Below, piece by piece: positions 15,215 to 22,851 of a DNA stretch of 36,246 nt (the stretch's first letter is position 1; every line of letters starts with the position of its first letter). Below the pieces are notes generated by a model. That model ran no database searches. It was given only the letters and a program-made list of their open reading frames with translations, and was not told the DNA's origin. Source of the DNA: Clostridiaceae bacterium. GTDB lineage: Bacteria; Bacillota; Clostridia; Lachnospirales; Lachnospiraceae. Location: NCBI GenBank assembly GCA_018378255.1, contig JAGZXV010000032.1, positions 1-36,246 on the forward strand. Direction: 5' to 3'. The position numbers and the translations under genes were made by a program.

Positions 15215-17335
15215 ATGAAAACAGAGTGGCGCGATTTTAACGGCGGCGTATGGGAAAAAGAGATCAATGTCAGAGACTTCATCCAGAAGAACTATACTCC
15301 ATATGACGGTGATGATTCTTTCCTTGCAGGACCTACCCAGAATACAAAAGATCTTTGGGATCAGGTTATGGAACTGAGCAAAGAGGAACGGGATGCCGGC
15401 GGAGTCCTGGATATGGATACCAAAGTTATCTCTACGATCACATCTCATCCGGCCGGATATTTAAATAAAGATAAAGAAACCATCGTCGGCTTTCAGACAG
15501 ACAAGCCTTTTAAGCGTTCTTTGCAGCCTTACGGCGGTATCCGGATGGCAGAAAAAGCCTGCCTGGACAATGGATATAAAGTAGATCCTGAGATCAGTGA
15601 ATTCTTCACCGCCCATAGAAAAACCCATAACGCAGGCGTATTCGATGCCTATACCCCTGAGATGAGAGCCTGCCGCTCCAGCCACATCATTACCGGCCTT
15701 CCAGACGCTTACGGTCGCGGACGCATTATCGGCGACTACCGCCGTATCGCTCTTTACGGAGTAGACCGTCTGATCGAAGACAAGGAAGAACAGAAAGCGA
15801 CTACCCGAAGCACTATGTACTCGGAGATCATCCGGGACCGCGAAGAATTATCCGAACAGATCCGCGCATTAAAGGAGCTGAAAAAGCTGGGTGAAATCTA
15901 TGGCTATGACATTTCCAAACCTGCCGCAGATGTTAAGGAAGCGATTCAGTGGACTTACTTTGGGTATCTGGCTGCAGTTAAAGAACAGAACGGCGCGGCC
16001 ATGTCCCTTGGACGTACCTCCACATTTATAGATATCTATTCTGCAAGAGATTTAAAAGAGGGCAGATATACAGAAGAGCAGATTCAGGAATTCGTGGATC
16101 ATTTCATCATGAAGCTCCGTCTCGTTAAATTTGCCCGCACTCCGGAGTATAATTCCTTATTCTCCGGCGATCCTACCTGGGTTACGGAATCCATCGGCGG
16201 CATCGGCATTGACGGGCGCCACATGGTAACGAAGATGTCTTACCGGTATCTGCACACCCTGCAGAACCTGGGAACCGCTCCGGAACCGAACCTGACCGTA
16301 CTCTGGTCCACACGGCTTCCACAGAACTTCAAGAGATTCTGTGCAAAAACATCCATTGAATCCTCTTCCATCCAGTATGAAAACGATGACCTGATGCGTG
16401 TAACCCACGGAGACGACTACGCTATCGCATGCTGTGTATCTTCCATGAGAGTTGGCAAGGAGATGCAGTTCTTCGGCGCTCGTGCAAACCTGGCCAAATG
16501 TCTTCTGTACGCCATCAACGGCGGTATCGACGAAGTGAGCAAAAAGCAGGTCGGTCCTAAATACCGCCCGATTACTTCAGAATACCTGGATTATGACGAG
16601 GTTCTGGAAGCTTACCAGGACATGATGCAGTGGCTGGCCGGCGTCTATGTGAACAGCCTTAACATCATTCATTACATGCATGATAAGTACTCTTATGAAA
16701 GAGTTCAGATGGCTCTTCATGACCATAAAGTAACACGCTGGTTCGCAACCGGTATTGCCGGATTATCCGTTGTGGCAGATTCTTTATCCGCAATCAAATA
16801 TGCAAAGGTAAAGACGATCCGCGATGAAAACGGCATTGTTGTGGACTATGAAGTAGAAGGCGATTTCCCGAAATACGGCAATAACGATGACCGCGTGGAT
16901 GAAATTGCCAGCGACATTGTACACACATTTATGAACTATATCAAACGCAACCACTGCTACCGGGGAGGTATTCCAACAACTTCCATCCTGACAATCACAT
17001 CCAATGTGGTCTACGGAAAAGCTACAGGCTCAACCCCGGACGGACGTAAGGGCGGCGAACCTTTCGCTCCTGGTGCAAACCCGATGCACAGACGTGATAC
17101 CCACGGCGCTGTCGCCTCTTTAGCATCCGTTGCAAAGCTTCCATTTAAGGATGCGCAGGATGGTATTTCCAATACCTTCTCCATCATCCCGGGAGCCCTT
17201 GGAAAAGAGGATCAGATCTTCATGGGAGATATCGATGTAGAGCTTGATATCGATGCAAAAGATCTGCCGGAATACGATGACTGCGGCGGCGCATGCAGTT
17301 CACCGACCATTTTCGAATCATTGGACAGAGAATAA
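15215..17335 (+). CDS. pflB: Pyruvate formate-lyase catalytic subunit lacking the glycyl-radical domain
   Basis: The reaction of this family converts pyruvate and CoA to acetyl-CoA and formate. This 706-residue protein matches PflB through the barrel, with the paired catalytic cysteines at 406-407 (YAIACCVSSM) and the conserved GARANLAKCLLYAINGG. It stops soon after the segment FKDAQDGISNTFSIIPGALGKED. The C-terminal part that carries the radical glycine in standard PflB (about 760 residues) is absent and is encoded by the next gene. In its place is a tail of about 40 residues, acidic and with DDCGGACSSP near the end. AGGAGG precedes the ATG, and a near-consensus promoter lies upstream. The PFL rather than glycerol dehydratase assignment rests on the Cys-Cys pair. 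Confidence 0.93.
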   Translation: MKTEWRDFNGGVWEKEINVRDFIQKNYTPYDGDDSFLAGPTQNTKDLWDQVMELSKEERDAGGVLDMDTKVISTITSHPAGYLNKDKETIVGFQTDKPFKRSLQPYGGIRMAEKACLDNGYKVDPEISEFFTAHRKTHNAGVFDAYTPEMRACRSSHIITGLPDAYGRGRIIGDYRRIALYGVDRLIEDKEEQKATTRSTMYSEIIRDREELSEQIRALKELKKLGEIYGYDISKPAADVKEAIQWTYFGYLAAVKEQNGAAMSLGRTSTFIDIYSARDLKEGRYTEEQIQEFVDHFIMKLRLVKFARTPEYNSLFSGDPTWVTESIGGIGIDGRHMVTKMSYRYLHTLQNLGTAPEPNLTVLWSTRLPQNFKRFCAKTSIESSSIQYENDDLMRVTHGDDYAIACCVSSMRVGKEMQFFGARANLAKCLLYAINGGIDEVSKKQVGPKYRPITSEYLDYDEVLEAYQDMMQWLAGVYVNSLNIIHYMHDKYSYERVQMALHDHKVTRWFATGIAGLSVVADSLSAIKYAKVKTIRDENGIVVDYEVEGDFPKYGNNDDRVDEIASDIVHTFMNYIKRNHCYRGGIPTTSILTITSNVVYGKATGSTPDGRKGGEPFAPGANPMHRRDTHGAVASLASVAKLPFKDAQDGISNTFSIIPGALGKEDQIFMGDIDVELDIDAKDLPEYDDCGGACSSPTIFESLDRE

Positions 17336-17397
17336 GATAACCAGATTAATAACACACATTGATCAGGCCGCGGTCTGCGGCAGAACGGAGGAAATTT

Positions 17398-17649
17398 ATG
17401 GCATATACACATGCAAGTGACGCACAGATTGATAACTTGGTATCCTTATTGGATGGTTACGCAGAAAAGGGCGGACATCATTTGAATGTTAACGTATTTA
17501 CAAAAGAAACCCTTTTAGATGCTCAGGCCCATCCGGAAAAATATCCGCAGCTCACAGTCAGAGTATCCGGTTATGCGGTTAACTTTATTAAGCTGACCAA
17601 GGAACAGCAGGACGAGGTTATTTCCCGTACTTTCCATCAGTCTATTTAA
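17398..17649 (+). CDS. Separate glycyl-radical subunit of pyruvate formate-lyase (GrcA/YfiD-like)
   Basis: An 83-residue protein equal to the C-terminal end of ordinary PflB. It contains NLVSLLDGYAEKGGHHLNVNV, then PEKYPQLTVRVSGYAVNF with the radical Gly58, and ends ISRTFHQSI like full-length enzymes. It starts at ATG 17398 with GGAGG six bases upstream, 62 bases after the stop of the catalytic subunit. The first 12 residues (MAYTHASDAQID) have no counterpart in PflB that I can identify. In E. coli a related protein, YfiD/GrcA, replaces a damaged radical domain. Here the large subunit has none, so this protein is probably essential for activity. A product of recent frameshift is unlikely given the separate start, gap and lineage-specific ends. 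Confidence 0.92.
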   Translation: MAYTHASDAQIDNLVSLLDGYAEKGGHHLNVNVFTKETLLDAQAHPEKYPQLTVRVSGYAVNFIKLTKEQQDEVISRTFHQSI

Positions 17650-17660
17650 TAGTTTTAACA

Positions 17661-17700
17661 TAAAAGGTGAAGGCATTTTCGAAAATGCCTTCACCTTTTA
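17661..17700. terminator. Perfect 40-base palindrome, likely terminator or attenuator
   Basis: Bases 17661-17700 form a perfect self-complementary sequence centred on TTTTCGAAAA, with ends TAAAAGGTGAAG and CTTCACCTTTTA. It follows the glycyl-radical gene by 12 bases. It may stop part of the transcription before the activase gene, lowering its level relative to the lyase. Confidence 0.65.
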
Positions 17701-17790
17701 AAGTAAAACCTCAAGGCTTTTTCGAAAATCCCTTCACGTTTTAAAGTAAAACCTCAAGGCTTTTCTGAAAATGCCTTCACCCTTTATGTA
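17700..17790 (+). repeat. Degenerate 43-base tandem repeats
   Basis: AAAGTAAAACCTCAAGGC begins at 17700 and again at 17743, a 43-base period. Each is followed by a CTTTT(C/T)..GAAAAT segment and a CTTCAC segment derived from the right arm of the preceding palindrome. The copies no longer fold perfectly. This looks like duplication and decay of the palindrome unit. Confidence 0.6.
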
Positions 17791-17816
17791 AAATCTTCGC
17801 CAAAAAGGAGAGAATT

Positions 17817-18569
17817 ATGATAGGTCACATCCATTCCATTGAAAGTTTCGGAACCGTAGACGGCCCCGGCATCCGCATGGTAGTCTTTACAAAAGGCTGT
17901 CCCCTGCGCTGTCAATACTGTCATAACCCGGATACCTGGGAAATGTCAGGCGGCACAGACATGACCGTGGAAGAAATCCTGAACCAATACGACCAGTCCA
18001 AAGAATTTTATTCCAATGGCGGTCTTACCGTCACCGGCGGAGAGCCGTTAATGCAGATCGGATTCGTCACCGAATTATTCGAAGCCGCCCACAAAAAAGG
18101 AATTCATACCTGTCTTGACACTTCCGGCGTCACTTTCCGCCGTGAAAACAAAGATATCCGCGCCAAGTTCGACCGCCTGTCAGCAGTCACAGACCTGGTC
18201 TTACTGGATATCAAACATATTGATTCCGCCGAACATGAAAAGCTTTGTTCCCAGCCCAATAACAATATCCTGGATTTTGCCCGCTATCTGGACGAAAAAT
18301 CAATCCCCATGTGGATTCGCCACGTAGTCGTTCCCGGGCTCACGGACGATCACCGGTATCTTTACCAACTGGGCCGTTTCATCGGCACCCTGAGGCATGT
18401 AAAGGCCTTAGATGTGCTTCCTTATCATAACATGGGAGAAATGAAATATGAAAAACTGGGAATTTCCTATCCTTTAAAAGGAATTTCTCCAGCTACAAAG
18501 GAACAGGCGGGGGAGGCCAGAAAGTATATTTTAATGGGAATTCGTGATGAACGGAGACAGGGGAAATAA
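17817..18569 (+). CDS. pflA: Pyruvate formate-lyase-activating enzyme (radical SAM)
   Basis: A 250-residue iron-sulfur enzyme that uses S-adenosylmethionine to place the radical on the glycine of pyruvate formate-lyase. The cluster motif CPLRCQYC (Cys28, Cys32, Cys35) is followed by HNPDTW, typical of PflA. GGLTVTGGEPLMQ binds SAM, and the length matches the family. AAAAAGGAG lies upstream of the ATG. It follows the split lyase genes after a palindrome and repeats, so it may be read from the same promoter at reduced level. Here its substrate would be the small separate subunit. Its stop is four bases from the convergent isomerase stop. Confidence 0.95.
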   Translation: MIGHIHSIESFGTVDGPGIRMVVFTKGCPLRCQYCHNPDTWEMSGGTDMTVEEILNQYDQSKEFYSNGGLTVTGGEPLMQIGFVTELFEAAHKKGIHTCLDTSGVTFRRENKDIRAKFDRLSAVTDLVLLDIKHIDSAEHEKLCSQPNNNILDFARYLDEKSIPMWIRHVVVPGLTDDHRYLYQLGRFIGTLRHVKALDVLPYHNMGEMKYEKLGISYPLKGISPATKEQAGEARKYILMGIRDERRQGK

Positions 18570-18573
18570 AAAC

Positions 18574-19398
18574 CTATTGCCCGGCCATAAACTGCGCAAA
18601 CTGCCTGATCATTTTATCAACCTCGAACCCTTCCCCTCTCAGTTCCTCCCGCCAGGCCCTTTCCCATTCCAGGGAAAAGTATCCGTTATAGCCGGTTTCG
18701 GTTATCATGTCCACAATCTCTTTAATCGGTACGTCCCCTTCCCCGATTCTGGTGTATTTCCAACTGCTGCGGTCCGGGTCCCCCCAGGGGGTGCCGTCTT
18801 TGATGTGTACATGAACCAGGTCACCTTTCATGTATCCCAGGGTTTCCCGCGGCTGTTCTCCGGCTTCTAAGGGATGCATAATATCCCACAGCAGTTTGAT
18901 ATGCCTGAACTCATGCCGGTTTAACAGATTTCTCAAAACCTCACCCTTGGCGAATTCATCGTGGGTTTCGATCCAGATTTCCGTTTGGTACTGGTCCAGG
19001 ATTTCATCCGCTTCAATCAGCCATTTTACCACTCCGTCATTGTCCACTTGGGGCACATCGTCGGACCAGTATTTTTTCTTAAAGCCCAGCATGATCCTGA
19101 GACCGCGGCAGTGCAGGATATTGGCGATTTGGGAACAGCGTCTTAGCTCTTCCAATCCGTTTTCATTATAACGGTTGATCCTGATGCTGGTTCCTAAATC
19201 GGATACTTTCATCTGGTTTTTACATAGATATTCGTATATTTCCTTATATGTCTGATCCGGCAGAGAAAGGCCGGACCAGGGGTGGAAGTTCATGCGGATT
19301 TCCAGGGCTTCGATTCCATTGTCCCTGCATACTTTTACTGTATCTTCCAGGGTCCAATCCTGAAATGCCAGCGTACTGGCTGCGAGTTTATATTTCAT
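18574..19398 (-). CDS. Sugar phosphate isomerase/epimerase-like TIM barrel
   Basis: A 274-residue xylose-isomerase-like (AP endonuclease 2 fold) protein. Probable metal ligands are visible in order: WIETHDEF, LLWDIMH, VHVHIKDG and SLEWE. Members interconvert or dehydrate sugars and sugar acids; the exact reaction cannot be read from the sequence. It is the last gene of the leftward polysaccharide cluster and starts one base after the dehydrogenase stop. Its GGGAGG ribosome binding site lies within the last codons of that gene. It probably handles the acid or keto sugar released by GH88 and KdgF, or by the dehydrogenase next door. No terminator is visible before the convergent pflA. Confidence 0.85.
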   Translation of the reverse strand: MKYKLAASTLAFQDWTLEDTVKVCRDNGIEALEIRMNFHPWSGLSLPDQTYKEIYEYLCKNQMKVSDLGTSIRINRYNENGLEELRRCSQIANILHCRGLRIMLGFKKKYWSDDVPQVDNDGVVKWLIEADEILDQYQTEIWIETHDEFAKGEVLRNLLNRHEFRHIKLLWDIMHPLEAGEQPRETLGYMKGDLVHVHIKDGTPWGDPDRSSWKYTRIGEGDVPIKEIVDMITETGYNGYFSLEWERAWREELRGEGFEVDKMIRQFAQFMAGQ

Positions 19399-19399
19399 T

Positions 19400-20404
19400 T
19401 CAACCTCCCGATGTCATTCTGACTGCATATTCGTATGGAATCCCGTCTTCATACGGCCTTCCTTCCAGAATCGCCCGGATGTCTTCCGCCAGTTTTAAAG
19501 TCACCTTTTCCCTCATATCAAAGGTGGGACCCGCCATATGGGGGAAGAGCAGCACATTGTCCAGATTCCTCAGTTCACTGTCCGCAGGCAGGGGTTCCTG
19601 GTGGTAAACATCTAAAACAGCTTTGAAACGGCCGGTTTTCAGCTCCTTTATCATGGCCTTTTCATCCACAATTCCTGCCCGGGCCGTATTGACAAACAGT
19701 GCGCCCGGTTTGATTCTCTTTAATAAATCTTCCGTGATCATTCCCCTTGTTTCCTTGTTCAGCGCCCCATGGAGGGAAATGATATCGCAGGTTTCAAATA
19801 TCTCTTCTGCAGACCCAATCCTGACGCCCTTCTGCTTTGCCTCTTCTTCGGTTATGTATTTGGACGCCACCAGAATTTCAGGCTGGAACCATTTCAACAG
19901 GTCGATATAATATTTCGCGATGGCGCCGTAACCGACAATGCCTATTTTCTTTTGGACCATCCCTGAGTTATTGCCGGGAACCCGTCTCCAGCCGTCATTT
20001 TTTATGGAATTCACCTCATCGTACAGGCATCTGAGTGACATGAGGGTATAGGCCAGGCAGCCTTCCGCCACACTCTTGGCAAACAGGTCATTTCCACTTA
20101 AAACAATGATGCCCCGGTCATATTCTTCCTTACAGATCATGGTTGCCACCGTACCGCCAGTGTGCGCATGGATTTTCAAACGGTTCGCCGCCTTTAAAAC
20201 ATCTTCGTCAATCCTGGGCGTTTTCCATCCTGTCACTAAAATATCCACATCTTTGATATGTTCGATCAGTTCTTCCTTTGTATACGCCTGACGGCCCGTA
20301 TCATTATATTCCACGTCCCCCAGCGCTTCTAAGGCTGCTTTGGCCTTAGGAGTGAAAAAACTGTCTTTCACTTCCCCTGCTCCTACCGTAACCAGAATTT
20401 TCAT
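19400..20404 (-). CDS. D-isomer-specific 2-hydroxyacid dehydrogenase family protein
   Basis: A 334-residue NAD(P)-dependent dehydrogenase. The Rossmann motif is KKIGIVGYGAIAKYY, a GxGxxA type. The catalytic Arg is in NTARAGIVDEKAM, Glu in VYHQEPLPADS and His in LFPHMAGPT. The family reduces 2-keto acids or oxidises 2-hydroxy acids. It lies between GH88 and the isomerase in the same operon, so it probably acts on a uronate-derived keto acid. Ordinary family members such as phosphoglycerate or glyoxylate reductases are alternatives that context makes less likely. GGAAAGGA precedes the start. Confidence 0.88.
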   Translation of the reverse strand: MKILVTVGAGEVKDSFFTPKAKAALEALGDVEYNDTGRQAYTKEELIEHIKDVDILVTGWKTPRIDEDVLKAANRLKIHAHTGGTVATMICKEEYDRGIIVLSGNDLFAKSVAEGCLAYTLMSLRCLYDEVNSIKNDGWRRVPGNNSGMVQKKIGIVGYGAIAKYYIDLLKWFQPEILVASKYITEEEAKQKGVRIGSAEEIFETCDIISLHGALNKETRGMITEDLLKRIKPGALFVNTARAGIVDEKAMIKELKTGRFKAVLDVYHQEPLPADSELRNLDNVLLFPHMAGPTFDMREKVTLKLAEDIRAILEGRPYEDGIPYEYAVRMTSGG

Positions 20405-20421
20405 GATTTTTCCTTTCCCCT

Positions 20422-21552
20422 TTACCAGATTTGAAATGTATTTCCCCTCAGTTTGCTGATGGCTTCAATGAAGAAATAATCTCCGTAAATGATCGGAATA
20501 TGGCGTCCCGCCTCACCGTGGTAACGCTCCGTTCCCATCAGCAGAATGCCGTCCTCCTCTTCCTTCCAATTGCAGAATTCCCGTTCCATAGCCATTAAAA
20601 TCTTTCCTGCCGCCGCTTCATAGAGGTCTTTTTCCTCCGGCGGGACGCATCTGGACAGCTCGATCAGTCCGCTGGCCCCGATTGCCCCGGCGGTGGAATC
20701 ATAGATCACCGGCTTTTTAGGACTTCTGAAATCGCAGAGAGGAAGCCAGCCGCTGTAGCTCACACAGTTGATAAAATAATTGGCAATTCTCTTGGCCGCA
20801 TTCAGATAGCGTACATCCTTCGTATGTTCATAGCTGATAACAAATCCATAGAGCCCCCAGGCCTGTCCCCTGCTCCAGGAAGAGCCGGATGCATATCCCT
20901 GGCCGCCGAGGTGATCCAGCTCCTCACCGGTTTCATTGCCGTAAACCACAATGTGTTTCACACTTCCGTCCTCCCTGATATGATGGGCCAGGGTTTTATC
21001 CGCATGTCTCTTTGCCAGAGAAGCAAATCTGGGGTCCTTGATTTCATCTGATGCCCAGTACAGGATGGACAGGTTCATCATGCAGTCGATGATGGCCCAT
21101 CCGATATTTTTTTCATTTCCCCGGTCATTCCAGGCCCGGATGTAATCACCCGCCACATTAAACCGCCCCATCAGCAGATTGGCGGCCAGCAGGGTTCTCA
21201 CCCTGGACTCACGTTTTCCCGTCAGCCTGTAATTCAATCCGCTGGAAATGTGCCACATAAAGCCCACATCGTGATGAAGCCCGTCGAATTCCCGGAATGC
21301 CCCGTCCAGGGTTTGTTCCGCCCGTTCGGCCACCTCTTTGTATATGGTATCTCCGGTATCCATATACATCAGCCAGAGCATCCCGGGCCAGAATCCGTTG
21401 GTCCATTTACAAATATTGTCCCTGTAATCATTGAATTTTCCGTCAATGCTGGTATAGGGGATGTTCTCCGGGTTCCTTTCCGCCGTGGGACGCATCTTTA
21501 CCGCAATTTTTTCAAAAACTTCATCTGCAAATAATTTCAATTCCTTCTCCAT
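20422..21552 (-). CDS. GH88 unsaturated glucuronyl hydrolase
   Basis: A 376-residue cytoplasmic enzyme that removes the 4,5-unsaturated uronic acid from the end of oligosaccharides made by polysaccharide lyases. The two catalytic aspartates are visible: Asp95 in GLHHDVGFMW and Asp156 in AIIDCMMNL. They are 61 residues apart, the same spacing as Asp88 and Asp149 of the Bacillus enzyme. I chose ATG 21552 because AAAGGA lies upstream; the frame extends to 21606 without a ribosome binding site. It sits downstream of a terminator-like hairpin that separates it from KdgF. GH105 is the near alternative; the aspartate context favours GH88. Confidence 0.9.
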   Translation of the reverse strand: MEKELKLFADEVFEKIAVKMRPTAERNPENIPYTSIDGKFNDYRDNICKWTNGFWPGMLWLMYMDTGDTIYKEVAERAEQTLDGAFREFDGLHHDVGFMWHISSGLNYRLTGKRESRVRTLLAANLLMGRFNVAGDYIRAWNDRGNEKNIGWAIIDCMMNLSILYWASDEIKDPRFASLAKRHADKTLAHHIREDGSVKHIVVYGNETGEELDHLGGQGYASGSSWSRGQAWGLYGFVISYEHTKDVRYLNAAKRIANYFINCVSYSGWLPLCDFRSPKKPVIYDSTAGAIGASGLIELSRCVPPEEKDLYEAAAGKILMAMEREFCNWKEEEDGILLMGTERYHGEAGRHIPIIYGDYFFIEAISKLRGNTFQIW

Positions 21553-21604
21553 ACCGGAATTCCTTTCTATTGATATTGAAAGCAGCCGCCTGATCTCCCA
21601 TAGC

Positions 21605-21639
21605 AAAAAAAGCCGCAGACAGATATATCCGCCTGCGGC
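21605..21639 (-). terminator. Terminator-like hairpin within the polysaccharide operon
   Basis: On the minus strand, GCCGCAG (21633-21639) pairs with CTGCGGC (21612-21618), followed by seven T (21611-21605). It lies between KdgF and GH88. No promoter fits in the 50 bases between it and GH88, so read-through or attenuation is likely. Confidence 0.7.
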
Positions 21640-21709
21640 CGGCCTCCCTGGCCGTTAAATTTCTCCGCCACCCATAACTTGCTATGTTCATCTCATGCGG
21701 AACACTTTA

Positions 21710-22033
21710 TTATTTAAGAAAATCCTCTCTCTGAGGTGAAAAAATATCCAAAATCACCGCATCTTCCAAAGCGGTTGCCCCATGTGCCACATTTGGCGCA
21801 ACATAGTAGCTGTCTCCTGCCTTGAGATGGTATTTCTCCCCATCCGCCACATATTCAAAGGAGCCGGATACGATATAACTCACCTGCTCATGGACATGCT
21901 GGTGCACGCTTCCCACCGCGCCTTTTACAAATGACGCTTCAACTCCCATCATATTGCCGCCCCGGGCCAGAATCCTTCTCGTAACTCCCGGTTCCGGATT
22001 CGTTGGAATGATATCTTCATATTTTAAAACCAT
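21710..22033 (-). CDS. kdgF: KdgF-type cupin, unsaturated uronate-linearising enzyme
   Basis: A 107-residue single-domain cupin. KdgF converts 4,5-unsaturated galacturonate or glucuronate to the open-chain keto sugar acid used by later enzymes. The metal-binding motif HQHVHEQVSYIVSGSFEY (44-61) and the second histidine at His84 (NVAHGATAL) are present. The start ATG 22033 has AGGAGG eight bases upstream; a longer frame from 22075 is weaker. It follows the SDR gene and precedes the hairpin and GH88. The family fit is good and strengthened by the neighbouring lyases. Confidence 0.87.
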   Translation of the reverse strand: MVLKYEDIIPTNPEPGVTRRILARGGNMMGVEASFVKGAVGSVHQHVHEQVSYIVSGSFEYVADGEKYHLKAGDSYYVAPNVAHGATALEDAVILDIFSPQREDFLK

Positions 22034-22078
22034 AGCCTTACCTCCTGTTATCAGCTTCTTATATATGTCTTCCACGCT

Positions 22079-22813
22079 TTAAATAAACGCCTGTCCGCCA
22101 TTAATCTGTATAATTTCCCCAGTCAGGAATGACGCCTTCTCAGAAGCCAGGAACTCAATAACCGATGCAACCTCAGAAGCGTCGCCAAAACGTTTCATAA
22201 CGATGCCGTCTTTCCAGGTTTCCATGATCTCACGTTTGGTAGCTGCGTGGAACTCCGTATCAATGGTTCCCGGAGATACTGCATTCACCCGGATGCCATA
22301 CTCGGCCAGGTCCTTTGCCAAAGCCCGTGTCAGACCTTCGATCGCTGCTTTTGCAGACGCATAGATGCCTGCGCCAGGTCCGCCGCCTGAAGTCACTGCG
22401 ATGGTGCTGTAATTGATGATGGATGGATGGTTTCCCTTCTTTAAAAGCGGGATAGCTGCGCGGCTTGCGAAGAATGCGCTGTCAAAGTTAAGAGCCATTA
22501 CCCTTCTCATAAAAGAGGTTTCCATGCCTTCAAAACGCTGTCTTCCGCCTAATCCGCCTACATTGTTGACCAGAACATCCAGGGAATCATATTTCTCTGC
22601 GATTGTTTCGAAACATTTGTTTACATCGTCCTCATTCATGGAATCCGCATAGATGAATTCAGCCTTAATTCCCTCTGCCTTTAATTCATCCAATGCAGTC
22701 TCCGCCGCTTCCTTGTCAATTCCTGTAATGATAATGTCATAACCAGCCTTTCCAAGCGCTGCTGCTGCGCTGAGACCGATTCCTCTTGTTCCGCCTGTCA
22801 CTACTGCTCTCAT
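22079..22813 (-). CDS. SDR-family oxidoreductase, KduD-like
   Basis: A 244-residue short-chain dehydrogenase. The nucleotide motif GGTRGIG (7-13), NNVGG, Ser136 and the YxxxK pair Tyr151/Lys155 are intact. In uronate pathways a KduD-type SDR reduces the keto product of KduI or KdgF to 2-keto-3-deoxygluconate. Its place beside KdgF and the lyases supports this, but FabG-like sequences look much the same, so the substrate is inferred. No KduI, KDG kinase or aldolase is in the window. It starts at ATG 22813 and is followed after 45 bases by KdgF. Confidence 0.85.
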   Translation of the reverse strand: MRAVVTGGTRGIGLSAAAALGKAGYDIIITGIDKEAAETALDELKAEGIKAEFIYADSMNEDDVNKCFETIAEKYDSLDVLVNNVGGLGGRQRFEGMETSFMRRVMALNFDSAFFASRAAIPLLKKGNHPSIINYSTIAVTSGGGPGAGIYASAKAAIEGLTRALAKDLAEYGIRVNAVSPGTIDTEFHAATKREIMETWKDGIVMKRFGDASEVASVIEFLASEKASFLTGEIIQINGGQAFI

Positions 22814-22851
22814 AATTTTTTCTCCTTTATGCTATTATATATTGTGCCGTT

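Noticed and set aside
17700..17790. 43-base repeats considered as a CRISPR array
   Set aside because: Only two full copies, the repeats run directly into each other without unique spacers, and no cas genes are present.
18574..21552. Separate promoter for the GH88-dehydrogenase-isomerase genes
   Set aside because: I found no convincing -35/-10 pair in the short gap after the hairpin, so I left them in the long operon with an internal terminator.
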